The notes: generated from the letters alone by a model not told the origin. 64,000 nucleotides of DNA from an uncultured Paracoccaceae bacterium (GCA_947503935.1 CANNFR010000009.1:62001-126000), one strand, 5' to 3'. Shown: positions 32,470-40,621, numbered from the stretch's first letter. Numbers and translations are program-made.

Positions 32470-32495
32470 GGAACCCTTAAATAGATCGTTGCGTT
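32470..32495 (+). promoter_or_regulatory. EcfG promoter for the MscS-like gene
   Basis: GGAAC (32470-32474), 17 bases, CGTT (32492-32495), an exact consensus match. Together with the divergent copy the -35 boxes form the palindrome GGTTCCCCGGAACC. Confidence 0.85.
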
Positions 32496-32523
32496 GGAAG
32501 CGAAAAAAGGACTGCGGCTGAGC

Positions 32524-34749
32524 ATGTTTTCCAGGTTTTTATGGCGTATCGCCCTTTTGGTACTGGTGCTTTGGGGGGGCTTTGGCGCGCCCCAAATGGC
32601 ACTGGCTCAGGTGCCCGAGGCCAATGGCGAGGCCTCCCCCGACCAAAGCATCCCCGCTGACGAAGCAGTCTCTCGCCTTTTGGAAGTATTGCGCGACGAG
32701 ACGGCGCGAACCGCATTGATCGAACGTCTTGAGGCCGAAGCGGCCCCCACGGACAGCGCCACGGCCGAACCCGAGACCCTGGCCCAGAGAATCGCGGCAT
32801 TTACCGCCGATACGGCAGAGAACCTTGCCGGCCAGTTTTCTCGGATCGGGGTCGAGTTTACGCGCCTGAGGTTTCTGGTGCGGCAGATGACCAGTGCCGA
32901 TGCGGGCAGCTACCGGGGCGAGTTGCTGGCGCTTGCGCTGACGATCCTTTCAACGATCGCGGTCTACCGGTTGCTGGACTTCGGAATATCACGCATTGCG
33001 CGGCGCCTCGATCCACACATAGGGGCGGGGTTCAGGCAAAGGGCGCGGGGCGCAGGCCTCCTGGTTTTGATACGGATCGGCATCGTCGCGTTGGCCTGGC
33101 TGGTGGGCTATGCCCTGGCGGTGCTTGTCTTCGGCGTTTCCGGCGAACCCAGCACGGCACAATCTCTCTACCTCAACGCCTTTGCACTATTCGGCTTGTC
33201 GCGCGCGGTGGTACGCCTGTTTGCCAGCCCCAAGGCGGATGATGAACCGGTCTTGTCGTTGCTGGCACCGGGCGCCCAAGCAATCATTTACCGCAGTCTG
33301 CGGGCGGTTCTGGTTGTTCTTATTCAGGGGCTCTTGTTCCTCGTGCCTCTGACTCAGGCCTGGGCTGGTTTTGCTGCGGCACGGCCGTTGCGCACCTTGG
33401 TTGTGACCGTCGCTGCCCTGACGGCGTTGCTGGCCATTCGGCGTATCTCAAAAGCGTTGAAAAAAGTGCGAGGTGCCGGAACGGGCCATCGTGATGGACA
33501 GGGCAAGGTCATGGCCGAGGGCGCCTATTCGGTCTGGCGGCGGATCTGGCCGCCTCTGGTTGCGGCTTATGTCCTCTATGCCTGGTTCGTGGCCATCAGT
33601 CGGCCCAACATGCTGGAAGAGGTGGTTCTGGGTGGCACGCTCTACAGTGCGGCCAGCTTTGCCCTTTTGCTTCTGGCACTCTGGCTTTTGCGGACAGCGC
33701 CCGACCTTCGCGCACCCATTCCGCGACCACTGATCGCTGCTGTACCGCGCCTGGGGCCGCGGGCCGATGCGTTGATGACGGCTGTGGGCTGGGCCGTGGC
33801 GATCATTATGGTTCTGGCGGCGATTGCCTTGGTCCTGGGAGGCTGGGGATGGATCGATCTGCCGCAAGTTCTGTCCGATCCGGCGACGCAGCGTGTATTG
33901 TGGAGCATCGCCTCGGCCGCTCTCGTCGCGCTGATGGCCAGTATCATCTGGGCCATCGTCGCCTCGTGGATCGACCATCGGTTGAAACAGGATCTGTCGG
34001 GCAGCAATGCCAGCGCGCGGTCGCGCACGCTCTTGGCGCTGTTTCGCAACGCGTTCACCATCGCGATCGCCATCCTTGCCACCATGATCACCCTGTCGCA
34101 GCTGGGCATCGATATCGCGCCGTTGATTGCGGGCGCCGGGGTGATTGGCCTCGCCATCGGCTTTGGGTCGCAAAAACTGGTGCAGGACATCATCACCGGC
34201 ATCTTCATCCAGCTTGAGAATGCGATGAACGAAGGCGATGTGGTGGGTGTGGCCGGTATCACCGGCGGGGTGGAGAAAATTACCATCCGGTCGGTGCGGC
34301 TTCGCACGCTGGACGGGGCCGCGCACGTCATTCCGTTTTCGTCCGTCGATACGGTGACGAACCTGACACGCGACTTCAGCTACCATCTGGCGGAGATCGG
34401 CGCGGCCTACAAAGAGAAGGTCTCGGACATCAAGGATGCGATGGAGGAGGCCTTTGCGCGCCTCCGCAGCGAACCCTTCGATGCCGACATTCTTGAGCCG
34501 CTGGAAATGCAGGGCGTCACCCAATTGGGCGACAGCGCGGTTGTCGTCCGTGCGCGGATCAAGACCCTCCCGGGCAAGCAATTCGCCTTGGGCCGCCGTT
34601 ATACCGAGCTTGTGAAAGAGGTGATGGACGAGCGCGGCCTGGAAATTCCGTTCCCGCACCGACAGTTGATTTTTCCCGAACGGTTTCAGCTGCCAAAACC
34701 GGATGAGGGAAAGGCCGCCGAACCATCCGAGGGAACCAAAACCACCTGA
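32524..34749 (+). CDS. MscS-family mechanosensitive ion channel protein (large type)
   Basis: A 741-residue inner-membrane protein: signal peptide (cleavage after ALAQ near residue 29), an Ala/Glu-rich periplasmic part, about ten membrane segments, and a C-terminal MscS core. The pore and beta domain are visible as GAGVIGLAIGFGSQKLVQDI, IFIQLENAMNEGDVV and the TVTNLTRDFSYH segment. It should open under hypo-osmotic shock. The ATG at 32524 was chosen because a TTG at 32494 falls inside the promoter -10 box. A PLDc_N peptide follows under its own promoter. Confidence 0.9.
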   Translation: MFSRFLWRIALLVLVLWGGFGAPQMALAQVPEANGEASPDQSIPADEAVSRLLEVLRDETARTALIERLEAEAAPTDSATAEPETLAQRIAAFTADTAENLAGQFSRIGVEFTRLRFLVRQMTSADAGSYRGELLALALTILSTIAVYRLLDFGISRIARRLDPHIGAGFRQRARGAGLLVLIRIGIVALAWLVGYALAVLVFGVSGEPSTAQSLYLNAFALFGLSRAVVRLFASPKADDEPVLSLLAPGAQAIIYRSLRAVLVVLIQGLLFLVPLTQAWAGFAAARPLRTLVVTVAALTALLAIRRISKALKKVRGAGTGHRDGQGKVMAEGAYSVWRRIWPPLVAAYVLYAWFVAISRPNMLEEVVLGGTLYSAASFALLLLALWLLRTAPDLRAPIPRPLIAAVPRLGPRADALMTAVGWAVAIIMVLAAIALVLGGWGWIDLPQVLSDPATQRVLWSIASAALVALMASIIWAIVASWIDHRLKQDLSGSNASARSRTLLALFRNAFTIAIAILATMITLSQLGIDIAPLIAGAGVIGLAIGFGSQKLVQDIITGIFIQLENAMNEGDVVGVAGITGGVEKITIRSVRLRTLDGAAHVIPFSSVDTVTNLTRDFSYHLAEIGAAYKEKVSDIKDAMEEAFARLRSEPFDADILEPLEMQGVTQLGDSAVVVRARIKTLPGKQFALGRRYTELVKEVMDERGLEIPFPHRQLIFPERFQLPKPDEGKAAEPSEGTKTT

Positions 34750-34756
34750 TACCGTT
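34732..34756 (+). promoter_or_regulatory. EcfG promoter for the PLDc_N peptide gene
   Basis: GGAAC (34732-34736), 16 bases, CGTT (34753-34756). It overlaps the 3' end of the MscS-like gene and lies about 70 bases before the small gene's start. Confidence 0.75.
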
Positions 34757-34827
34757 GATCCGTCATAAAGGGGATGCGCGCCCATCCAGCGCTTTTCCCA
34801 CCCTCGCAACGGATCATGGAGTTTCAC

Positions 34828-35019
34828 ATGTTAGAAGTCGGTGGCCTTCTCGGCCTTGTCATCCTTGTCCTGGATATCTGGGCGATCATTCAAATTCTGG
34901 GGTCGTCGGTATCGACGGGCAAGAAAGTGCTCTGGTCGCTTCTGGTTATCCTGCTGCCCGTCATCGGCCTGATCATCTGGTTCATCGCCGGGCCGCGGTC
35001 GTCGGCAAGCACGGTTTAA
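34828..35019 (+). CDS. small PLDc_N-type two-helix membrane protein
   Basis: A 63-residue protein made of two hydrophobic helices: LLGLVILVLDIWAIIQIL and VLWSLLVILLPVIGLIIWFI, ending GPRSS. The W/V-rich second helix with LPVIGLIIWF is the signature of the phospholipase-D N-terminal-like domain found in many small bacterial membrane peptides. GGAG eight bases before the ATG at 34828 supports this start; an ATG at 34816 adds four residues. EcfG promoter upstream and strong terminator downstream make it a single-gene stress unit. Confidence 0.82.
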   Translation: MLEVGGLLGLVILVLDIWAIIQILGSSVSTGKKVLWSLLVILLPVIGLIIWFIAGPRSSASTV

Positions 35020-35035
35020 GAGACCCCGAAACTAG

Positions 35036-35068
35036 AAAACCGCCCGCCTCAATCGCGGGCGGTTTTTT
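35036..35068 (+). terminator. intrinsic terminator after the PLDc_N gene
   Basis: AAAACCGCCCGC (35036-35047) and GCGGGCGGTTTT (35055-35066) form a perfect 12-bp stem with a run of six T at 35063-35068. It overlaps the 3' end of the convergent glutamine-amidotransferase gene. Confidence 0.9.
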
Positions 35069-35783
35069 CGTGATCGGCTTCGGCAGCCACCGCCTCGATC
35101 TGGCTTGTCTTCTCTGCCCGGGCGCGCGCCGCCGCAACCAGGGCGCGGAAGAGGGCACGCTGGCGACGTGCATAGAACAGATGCTCAGGGTGCCATTGCA
35201 CGCCGATGGCAAACGGCTCCTCCACCCGCTCGATCGCCTGAACCATTCCGCCATCGTCGCGCGCGGCAATACGAAAGCCGTCCCCCAAGGTATCGACGGC
35301 CTGGCTGTGCAGGGCGTTGACCAGCATCTCATCGGTTCCGGTGATCGTGGCCAGCCGGGTCTCAACCTCAACAAAGACCGACTTTCGGGGCAGTATCGTG
35401 CGATACTTTCGGCTTTCCGAGAAGGTGGCGTAGGCATCCTGATTCAACGTTCCGCCAAACGCCACGTTCAGCATTTGCGAACCGCGGCAGATCCCCATGG
35501 TCGGCAAGTTCCGCTTGCGGCCTTCCGCGGCCAGGCATCGTTCCAGCTCATCTCGGGCCGGATCAAGCCGCGCGGTCTTGACCAGCTTGCCGCCGTAAAG
35601 ATCGGGCGAAATATCATCCCCGCCGCCGATGATAACGCCGTGCACTTCGGAAAGCTCGGCCGTCTGACCCGCCTGCCAGCGCACCGGGTGCCCCCCGGCC
35701 AGACGGACATTCAGGGCGATCAGGGGAAAGATGCGCCAGCCGGACCGCGCCGAGACGCTGACGCCGATTGTCGGTTTTACCAT
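35049..35783 (-). CDS. class I glutamine amidotransferase / gamma-glutamyl hydrolase (peptidase C26)
   Basis: A 244-residue class I GATase-fold hydrolase with nucleophile Cys in MGICRGSQMLN and His/Glu in GVQWHPEHL; IIGGGDDISPDLYGG is the C26 N-terminal motif (as in PuuD gamma-glutamyl-GABA hydrolase). The ATG at 35783 overlaps the amidoligase stop (ATGGTAA), so the two are translationally coupled. In published genome analyses, amidoligase/GAT pairs are proposed to make and remove gamma-glutamyl-type amide links; the target here is unknown. Confidence 0.87.
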   Translation of the reverse strand: MVKPTIGVSVSARSGWRIFPLIALNVRLAGGHPVRWQAGQTAELSEVHGVIIGGGDDISPDLYGGKLVKTARLDPARDELERCLAAEGRKRNLPTMGICRGSQMLNVAFGGTLNQDAYATFSESRKYRTILPRKSVFVEVETRLATITGTDEMLVNALHSQAVDTLGDGFRIAARDDGGMVQAIERVEEPFAIGVQWHPEHLFYARRQRALFRALVAAARARAEKTSQIEAVAAEADHEKTARD

Positions 35784-36739
35784 CCGGCCGCCTTGGCGAT
35801 GTCGGCTGATCGCTGCCGCCAATCGCTCCGTGTCGCGGTGAATTCATCGCGATAATCGCGCCAGGCCTTCGCCAAGTCCCGAATGGCATCGCCATCCGCC
35901 GCGATCCGTTCGATCTTGACCCAACGGTTCCACTCAGCGGCGATGGACCAATCCGCCTCATCAATCCGGCAATCGGGAAGGCGATAATGATAGGCTGGCC
36001 GGGCCGAGACCATTTCGGAATCGTCGCCCATTTTTGCCACCACCCGATCTTCATCAAGATGCCGAAAAAGCGGCAGCAGATCGAGGCCGCGGTTCCGCGA
36101 CGGAGTGGTCGCCAGATAGGCATCGATCATATCGCTTATCGCCCAATCCTGAGCTTCGTCGGCGGCCAGCGCATCCAGCCATTCGCGCGGATAGGGGTCA
36201 ACGAATGGAAGCAGACGCCGCGATGCATCGATGGGGTCATCGGCCCGGATCATATCCTCAAGAAACGCATAAGCGGCAGCGACAGGGCGAATATCGGCAA
36301 TACCTTCGCCAGCGACTTCGGGGTTCAGATGCATGCCAAACCCCAGCAGAATACCCGCTCGGCTGCCCATCGCCCCGGCATTGCGGAGGGCCGCGTTCAA
36401 CTGATCGACCTTCGGGATGTCTTCTGGCCTGATCGGGGCGGTCACGATTTCAACCGGGACGATCCCGGTCAGCAGGTCCAGCACCGTTTGCGTCAGCTTG
36501 TCGGTCTTTTCGCGAAATCTCGTGTCCAGCATGACCTCGATGTCACCCAGCGCGGTGTCGGCGACAATGCGTTCATGCGGCCCGCTATCGCGTATCTCGC
36601 CGCCCAAGGCTTTGGCCACGACCTCTGCCGCGTCAGCTTCGCCAAGGCCACCAAACTCAATCTCGATCCCGACCAGCCGGCTCTCGCCCGAGGGGTTCTT
36701 GGGGTGTGGAAGATTAAGGGGGGCTGGAGCGGCTGACAT
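35777..36739 (-). CDS. amidoligase-family enzyme (COOH-NH2 ligase fold)
   Basis: A 320-residue protein of the amidoligase family, distant relatives of glutamine synthetase and glutamate-cysteine ligase. RLVGIEIEFGGLGEADA carries the ExE metal-binding motif (GIEIEF); IVTAPIRPEDIPKVDQLN and GFGMHLNPEV are further family segments. Expected to form an amide bond using ATP. It is coupled to a class I GATase-type hydrolase. No peptide substrate gene is adjacent, although the CsbD gene lies just upstream on the same strand. The start is the ATG at 36739, with a GTG one codon earlier. Confidence 0.85.
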   Translation of the reverse strand: MSAAPAPLNLPHPKNPSGESRLVGIEIEFGGLGEADAAEVVAKALGGEIRDSGPHERIVADTALGDIEVMLDTRFREKTDKLTQTVLDLLTGIVPVEIVTAPIRPEDIPKVDQLNAALRNAGAMGSRAGILLGFGMHLNPEVAGEGIADIRPVAAAYAFLEDMIRADDPIDASRRLLPFVDPYPREWLDALAADEAQDWAISDMIDAYLATTPSRNRGLDLLPLFRHLDEDRVVAKMGDDSEMVSARPAYHYRLPDCRIDEADWSIAAEWNRWVKIERIAADGDAIRDLAKAWRDYRDEFTATRSDWRQRSADIAKAAGW

Positions 36740-36761
36740 CACATTTCCCTTACAGAATAAA

Positions 36762-36783
36762 GGGCCTGCACGGAGGCAGGCCC
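36762..36783 (-). terminator. hairpin terminator downstream of csbD
   Basis: GGGCCTGC (36762-36769) and GCAGGCCC (36776-36783) form a perfect 8-bp stem; on the minus strand it is followed by TTTATT. It lies downstream of the CsbD gene and 23 bases upstream of the amidoligase start. Confidence 0.65.
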
Positions 36784-36880
36784 ATTTGCTTGTTCGTATT
36801 ACCTAGAGCGATTCTATTCAACGCCCGCACTTATCGGCGATATACTTGGCATGAAGCGACGTTGTTATCGAAGCCTGCGC

Positions 36881-37078
36881 TTAGACCGAGCGCTGCCATT
36901 CATCGATTTCACGCTCGGCCTCTTCGCGAGCTTTGCCGTACTTCTGTTGGATCAGCCCAATCATTTGGTCGCGGTTGCCCTCGGCCTGGTCAAGCTCATC
37001 ATTTGTCAGCTCGCCCCAACGCTCTTGGGCTTTGCCTTTCATCTCGGTCCATTTGCCTTTGATCTGGTCCCAGTTCAT
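36881..37078 (-). CDS. CsbD-like stress protein
   Basis: A 65-residue hydrophilic, helical protein with the CsbD pattern: MNWDQIKGKWTEMKGKAQER, then WGELTNDELDQAEGNRDQMIG and KYGKAREEAEREID. CsbD-type proteins are strongly induced in general stress but lack a defined biochemical role. A perfect EcfG promoter lies 42 bases upstream of the ATG. Confidence 0.93.
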   Translation of the reverse strand: MNWDQIKGKWTEMKGKAQERWGELTNDELDQAEGNRDQMIGLIQQKYGKAREEAEREIDEWQRSV

Positions 37079-37119
37079 GGCGTATTCCTTCCTGTGATCT
37101 CGGATTGCGTTCGTTAATC

Positions 37120-37145
37120 AACGCGATGGGGGCGGCGTCAGTTCC
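37120..37145 (-). promoter_or_regulatory. EcfG promoter for csbD
   Basis: On the minus strand GGAAC (37145-37141), 17 bases, CGTT (37123-37120): exact consensus match. Confidence 0.87.
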
Positions 37146-37179
37146 GTAAAGGAGACGCATCGCCAAGCGCAGCCCGGCG

Positions 37180-38955
37180 CTAGACTCCGCTTGTCATCTT
37201 GAATTCGGTCGCGGCACGCTCTTCCGCTTCATCAAGGGGCGTCAGGTCGAACGCGACGCGTACGGTATACTGGTCGGACCCGACCTCGCGTTCGACCGCG
37301 CCGCCAAGCTGCTGTGCAAAGGCTTGGACCAGCTGGGTGCCCAATCCGGTGCTGACCTCAACGGGCATGTCATCCTCGGCCTGCGGAGCGTGCCCGACCG
37401 AGTTCCTGATTTCAAAAACGGCACGCTGGTCGCCGAGGCGGCGAAGCGTCACCTCAAGCTGCGAAGGTGCCTCGCCATCGCCTGAGGCGTATTTCAGCGC
37501 ATTGGTCAAAACCTCGGTCAACAGCAGCGCCAGGGGGACCGCCTGATCCGGAACCAGGTGGATATCGTCAAAGCTGGTCTTCGTCTTGAAACGCTTTCCG
37601 GGCCCCGTCCCCATGGCCAGTACCTGACGCACGATATCGGCCAAAAGCTCATCAGCGCGAATATCGACCTGACCGCTGGTCTGGTACAATTCGCGATGAA
37701 TGGTCGCCAAACTCATCACCCGGCTCTGCAAGCCCTTCAGCAGGCTTTTGGCCTCGGCTGCTTTGGCCTGCCGGATCTGCATATTGACGATAGACGCGAT
37801 GAGCTGAAGGTTGTTTTTCACGCGATGATGAACCTCGCGCAGCAGGACCTCTTTCTGGTGCAGGCCATTCTCAAGCTCGGCCTCGTCATGCAGAATGGTG
37901 TCTGTCATCCGCTCAAACGATGCCGCAACGTCGCGTATCTCCCAAGGGGCACTGTCAAGATTGAGGTCGCTCACCTCGCGTTTGCCGCTTGCGAACATTG
38001 TGATGGATCGGCGCAGTTTGCGGATATGACGGCTTACCAGATGTTCGGTCGCGGCCCAGGCAACGACAAGGCTGACCAGCCACATGATTGCGGGAAAAGC
38101 GATAAGGGGGGCTGCCTGAAACAACGTGAACGCGGTGCGCTCGGCCGGCATCGTGCCGAGCACATAGAGCTTGCCTGAGACGATCGGAACCACCGAAAAA
38201 ACCCGCTCATCCCCTCGGGCGCTGAGGGCTGTGAACGCGGTTGAGCGGTTGCCGACAAAAGACGAAAGGGGACGATCACGGGGCAGTTTGCCGTCCGCAC
38301 TATCCAAACCGCCCGATGCGGTCAAAAGCTCGCCCGTGCCGTCGAACGTCATCAGGGCAAGGACCCCTTCGGTCTCGGCTACCGTGCTGATCGCTGCCAA
38401 CTCGTCATGGGGAACTGAGATTGAGACGAACCCAATCAATGTGCCGTCGTCACCGTAGACAGGATGTGTCGCGAACAGGACCGATGTGCCAGATGCGGGC
38501 GCATCCCGATTGATGTCGAGGCGCGGTGACGGATTTTCCAAAACATCGGCCAAGATAGGCGATGCCGAAAAATCGAAACGGCGCCCGGCCGAGGAACAGT
38601 CTGAAATGCCGTCGGTATCGTAGAAGCTGACGAAAGAGTAGTGTTGCGAGGTATCCAGAACCGTTTTCATGGTGGCCGAACAGGCGTCCATATCATCAAG
38701 CAGCGGAAGGATCGAGATCGACAGCGCTGCTGCCGCGCCTTCCATTTGCTGGGTCAGACGCAACTCGGGGATCGAGGCGCGCAGCGTCTGACCGGCCAGC
38801 GCTGCCTCGGCCCGGGCACGCGCCTCGCGCGTGATGTCTGTTGCTTGAAATACCGCGACCAGTCCAACAGGTAACAGGGCCAGTGACAGGAACAGAGCCA
38901 GGCGAAACCCCAGACGTTCTGTCAGCCGACGCCGCGGCGCGGGCTGCTCGGTCAT
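37180..38955 (-). CDS. sensor histidine kinase, HisKA_2/HWE type, of the general stress locus
   Basis: A 591-residue membrane kinase: membrane helix near residues 18-38, periplasmic sensor of about 240 residues (PAS/Cache-like), second membrane helix near 280-300, HAMP-like linker, then HisKA_2 with the phosphorylated His in LREVHHRVKNNLQLIASIVNMQ and a degenerate ATPase domain (LLLTEVLTNALKYASGDG). This class typically phosphorylates PhyR. It overlaps ecfG by four bases, so kinase, sigma factor and anti-sigma factor form one operon. The signal sensed is unknown. Confidence 0.9.
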   Translation of the reverse strand: MTEQPAPRRRLTERLGFRLALFLSLALLPVGLVAVFQATDITREARARAEAALAGQTLRASIPELRLTQQMEGAAAALSISILPLLDDMDACSATMKTVLDTSQHYSFVSFYDTDGISDCSSAGRRFDFSASPILADVLENPSPRLDINRDAPASGTSVLFATHPVYGDDGTLIGFVSISVPHDELAAISTVAETEGVLALMTFDGTGELLTASGGLDSADGKLPRDRPLSSFVGNRSTAFTALSARGDERVFSVVPIVSGKLYVLGTMPAERTAFTLFQAAPLIAFPAIMWLVSLVVAWAATEHLVSRHIRKLRRSITMFASGKREVSDLNLDSAPWEIRDVAASFERMTDTILHDEAELENGLHQKEVLLREVHHRVKNNLQLIASIVNMQIRQAKAAEAKSLLKGLQSRVMSLATIHRELYQTSGQVDIRADELLADIVRQVLAMGTGPGKRFKTKTSFDDIHLVPDQAVPLALLLTEVLTNALKYASGDGEAPSQLEVTLRRLGDQRAVFEIRNSVGHAPQAEDDMPVEVSTGLGTQLVQAFAQQLGGAVEREVGSDQYTVRVAFDLTPLDEAEERAATEFKMTSGV

Positions 38956-39524
38956 GCGGCCTGGATGCCTGACCGGCCCATCACAGCTGTCGTCGCCCCG
39001 TCCGCTTCGGCCAGGATGTCTTCGCCTTCCTTCAGACCCAGAAGATCCGCCAATTTCAGACGTGCGCGGTTGGCGCGGCTTTTCACCGTTCCCACGGCCA
39101 CACCCATGGTCTCGGCAGCCTCTTCATAGGAAAACCCCGAGGCACCGACCAGGATCAGAACCTCGCGATGTTCGGGCGACAACTTATCGAATGCCACGCT
39201 GAAATCATTGAACGCCAACTTGCCGTCATGGGCGGGCTTGTCGAACAAAGTCGCTGCATGGGCGCCGTCGGAATCCGACACTTCGCGCTTGGTCTTGCGT
39301 TTGTCCGAGTAGAATGTGTTGCGGAGGATGGTGAAAAGCCAGGCGCGCAGATTCGACCCAGCTTCGAACTTGTCCAAATTGGACCAGGCTTTGACAATTG
39401 TGTCCTGTACCAGATCGTCAGCGGCCGCGCTGTTGCGCGTGAGGCTGAGGGCGAAGGCGCGCATTGCCGGCAGGTGTTCGGGCATCTCGTCGCGCGGGTC
39501 GCGCACATCGGGTGAGGCGTTCAT
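38952..39524 (-). CDS. ecfG: general stress ECF sigma factor EcfG
   Basis: A 190-residue ECF sigma factor (group ECF15). Region 2 includes MRAFALSLTRNSAAADDLVQDTIVKAWSNLDKFEAGSNLRAWLFTILRNTFYSDKRK-type sequence. Region 4 has LSPEHREVLILVGASGFSYEEAAETMGVAVGTVKSRANRAR. It directs RNA polymerase to GGAAC-N16/17-CGTT promoters and is held inactive by NepR until PhyR-P removes NepR. It overlaps nepR (ATGA) upstream and the kinase downstream. Confidence 0.95.
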   Translation of the reverse strand: MNASPDVRDPRDEMPEHLPAMRAFALSLTRNSAAADDLVQDTIVKAWSNLDKFEAGSNLRAWLFTILRNTFYSDKRKTKREVSDSDGAHAATLFDKPAHDGKLAFNDFSVAFDKLSPEHREVLILVGASGFSYEEAAETMGVAVGTVKSRANRARLKLADLLGLKEGEDILAEADGATTAVMGRSGIQAA

Positions 39525-39679
39525 TTGCCACCTTCCTTCTCGCGCAATTGTGCAAGCAGTTTTTCGAAGCGGTCGGGAACCTTTTCCTCAAGCGCTTGCT
39601 GGTAGACGCGGCGAAGATTTTCATCGATCTGCTTCTTCAAGCCCGAATTTTCCTGCTTGTCTGCCATATCATCCCGCAT
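39521..39679 (-). CDS. nepR: anti-sigma factor NepR
   Basis: A 52-residue protein, short enough to be overlooked. The sequence MRDDMADKQENSGLKKQIDE continues with NLRRVYQQALEEKVPDRFEK, then LLAQLREKEGGK. The paired helices around NLRRVYQQALEEKVPDRF are the NepR core that binds EcfG or phosphorylated PhyR. A GAGGGA ribosome site lies seven bases before the ATG, and the stop overlaps the ecfG start by ATGA. It is read divergently from phyR from a shared palindromic promoter region, the standard partner-switch arrangement. Confidence 0.93.
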   Translation of the reverse strand: MRDDMADKQENSGLKKQIDENLRRVYQQALEEKVPDRFEKLLAQLREKEGGK

Positions 39680-39705
39680 ATTTTTTCCCTCAGCCTTACT
39701 CGTGC

Positions 39706-39731
39706 GGAACCAAACGTCGCCGCTTGGCGTT
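39706..39731 (+). promoter_or_regulatory. EcfG promoter for phyR (half of a palindromic bidirectional promoter)
   Basis: GGAAC (39706-39710), 17 bases, CGTT (39728-39731): exact consensus, about 38 bases before the phyR ATG. The DNA 39706-39738 is an 11-bp perfect inverted repeat with an 11-bp centre. Confidence 0.92.
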
Positions 39732-39738
39732 TGGTTCC
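39713..39738 (-). promoter_or_regulatory. EcfG promoter for nepR-ecfG-kinase (other half of the palindrome)
   Basis: On the minus strand GGAAC (39738-39734), 17 bases, CGTT (39716-39713): exact consensus. Each promoter's -10 lies inside the other's arm, so the two overlap almost completely and must compete or fire alternately. Confidence 0.92.
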
Positions 39739-39768
39739 CGAAAAATATCGTAGAGAGGGATTTTCACG

Positions 39769-40575
39769 ATGTCCGACGCTTCACCAGATCTTGCCACACT
39801 TGTCGGTGCAAGTCTTCCTTTCCTGCGCAGATATGCGCGTGCGCTGACCGGTAGCCAAGAGACTGGCGATCGTTATGCCGCTGCCACGTTGGAAGCGCTT
39901 TTGGAAGATGACACGATCTTCAAAGGCGATCTTGAGCCCAAGGTCGCCTTGTTCCATGCGTTCCATGTGGTTTGGGCCAGCGCAGGCGCGCCATTGGGTC
40001 GGCCTGACAGCGCCCTTTCAAGCAGTGCGCAAGATCACCTGTCGCAGCTGACGCCAAACACCCGTGAGGCGCTCTTGCTCCATGCGATCGAAGGGTTCCG
40101 CCACGAGGAGATCGGGCAGATCATGCAGATCGACGCCGACGAGGCCGCCGAGTTGATCGATATCGCCCAGCGCGAGATGCAATCGTCGGTGTCCGGCAAG
40201 GTGATGATTATCGAAGATGAAGCGATCATCGCGATGGATATCAAGGCGATCGTGACCGAGATGGGCCATGCGGTGACAGGCATCGCAAGGACCCGGAAAG
40301 AGGCCGTTGCCCTTGCCAGCGAAGACCGGCCCGATCTGATCCTTGCCGATATCCAGCTTGCCGATAACTCGTCCGGCATCGACGCCGTCAACGATATTCT
40401 GGGACAGTTCGACGATCTGCCGGTGATCTTTATCACCGCCTTCCCAGAACGTCTGCTGACGGGCGAGCGGCCCGAGCCCGCATTCCTGATCACCAAACCC
40501 TACAGCGAAGATCAGGTCCGGTCCGCAGTCAGTCAGGCGATGTTCTTCTCGTCAACCGAGACCCTGATGGCCTGA
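39769..40575 (+). CDS. phyR: general stress response regulator PhyR
   Basis: A 268-residue response regulator with a sigma-like N-terminal domain (about 1-138; ECF region 2 and 4 mimic, LTPNTREALLLHAIEGFRHEEIGQIM) and a C-terminal receiver domain (143-265) with acidic pocket IIEDE, phosphoacceptor Asp194 in LILADIQLAD, Thr223 and Lys243 (ITKPYS). When phosphorylated, the sigma-like domain is released to bind NepR, freeing EcfG. Divergent from nepR-ecfG, followed by a strong terminator. Confidence 0.96.
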   Translation: MSDASPDLATLVGASLPFLRRYARALTGSQETGDRYAAATLEALLEDDTIFKGDLEPKVALFHAFHVVWASAGAPLGRPDSALSSSAQDHLSQLTPNTREALLLHAIEGFRHEEIGQIMQIDADEAAELIDIAQREMQSSVSGKVMIIEDEAIIAMDIKAIVTEMGHAVTGIARTRKEAVALASEDRPDLILADIQLADNSSGIDAVNDILGQFDDLPVIFITAFPERLLTGERPEPAFLITKPYSEDQVRSAVSQAMFFSSTETLMA

Positions 40576-40578
40576 CGC

Positions 40579-40613
40579 AGAATTGGCGCCGCGACTTAGG
40601 CGGCGCCAATTCT
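40579..40613. terminator. bidirectional terminator after phyR
   Basis: AGAATTGGCGCCGC (40579-40592) and GCGGCGCCAATTCT (40600-40613) form a perfect 14-bp stem with a GACTTAG loop, between phyR and a convergent small gene. Confidence 0.78.
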
Positions 40614-40621
40614 GACGATAG

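Noticed and set aside
32494-32523. TTG start adding ten residues to the MscS-like protein
   Set aside because: This TTG overlaps the -10 box of the EcfG promoter, so transcription would begin downstream of it.
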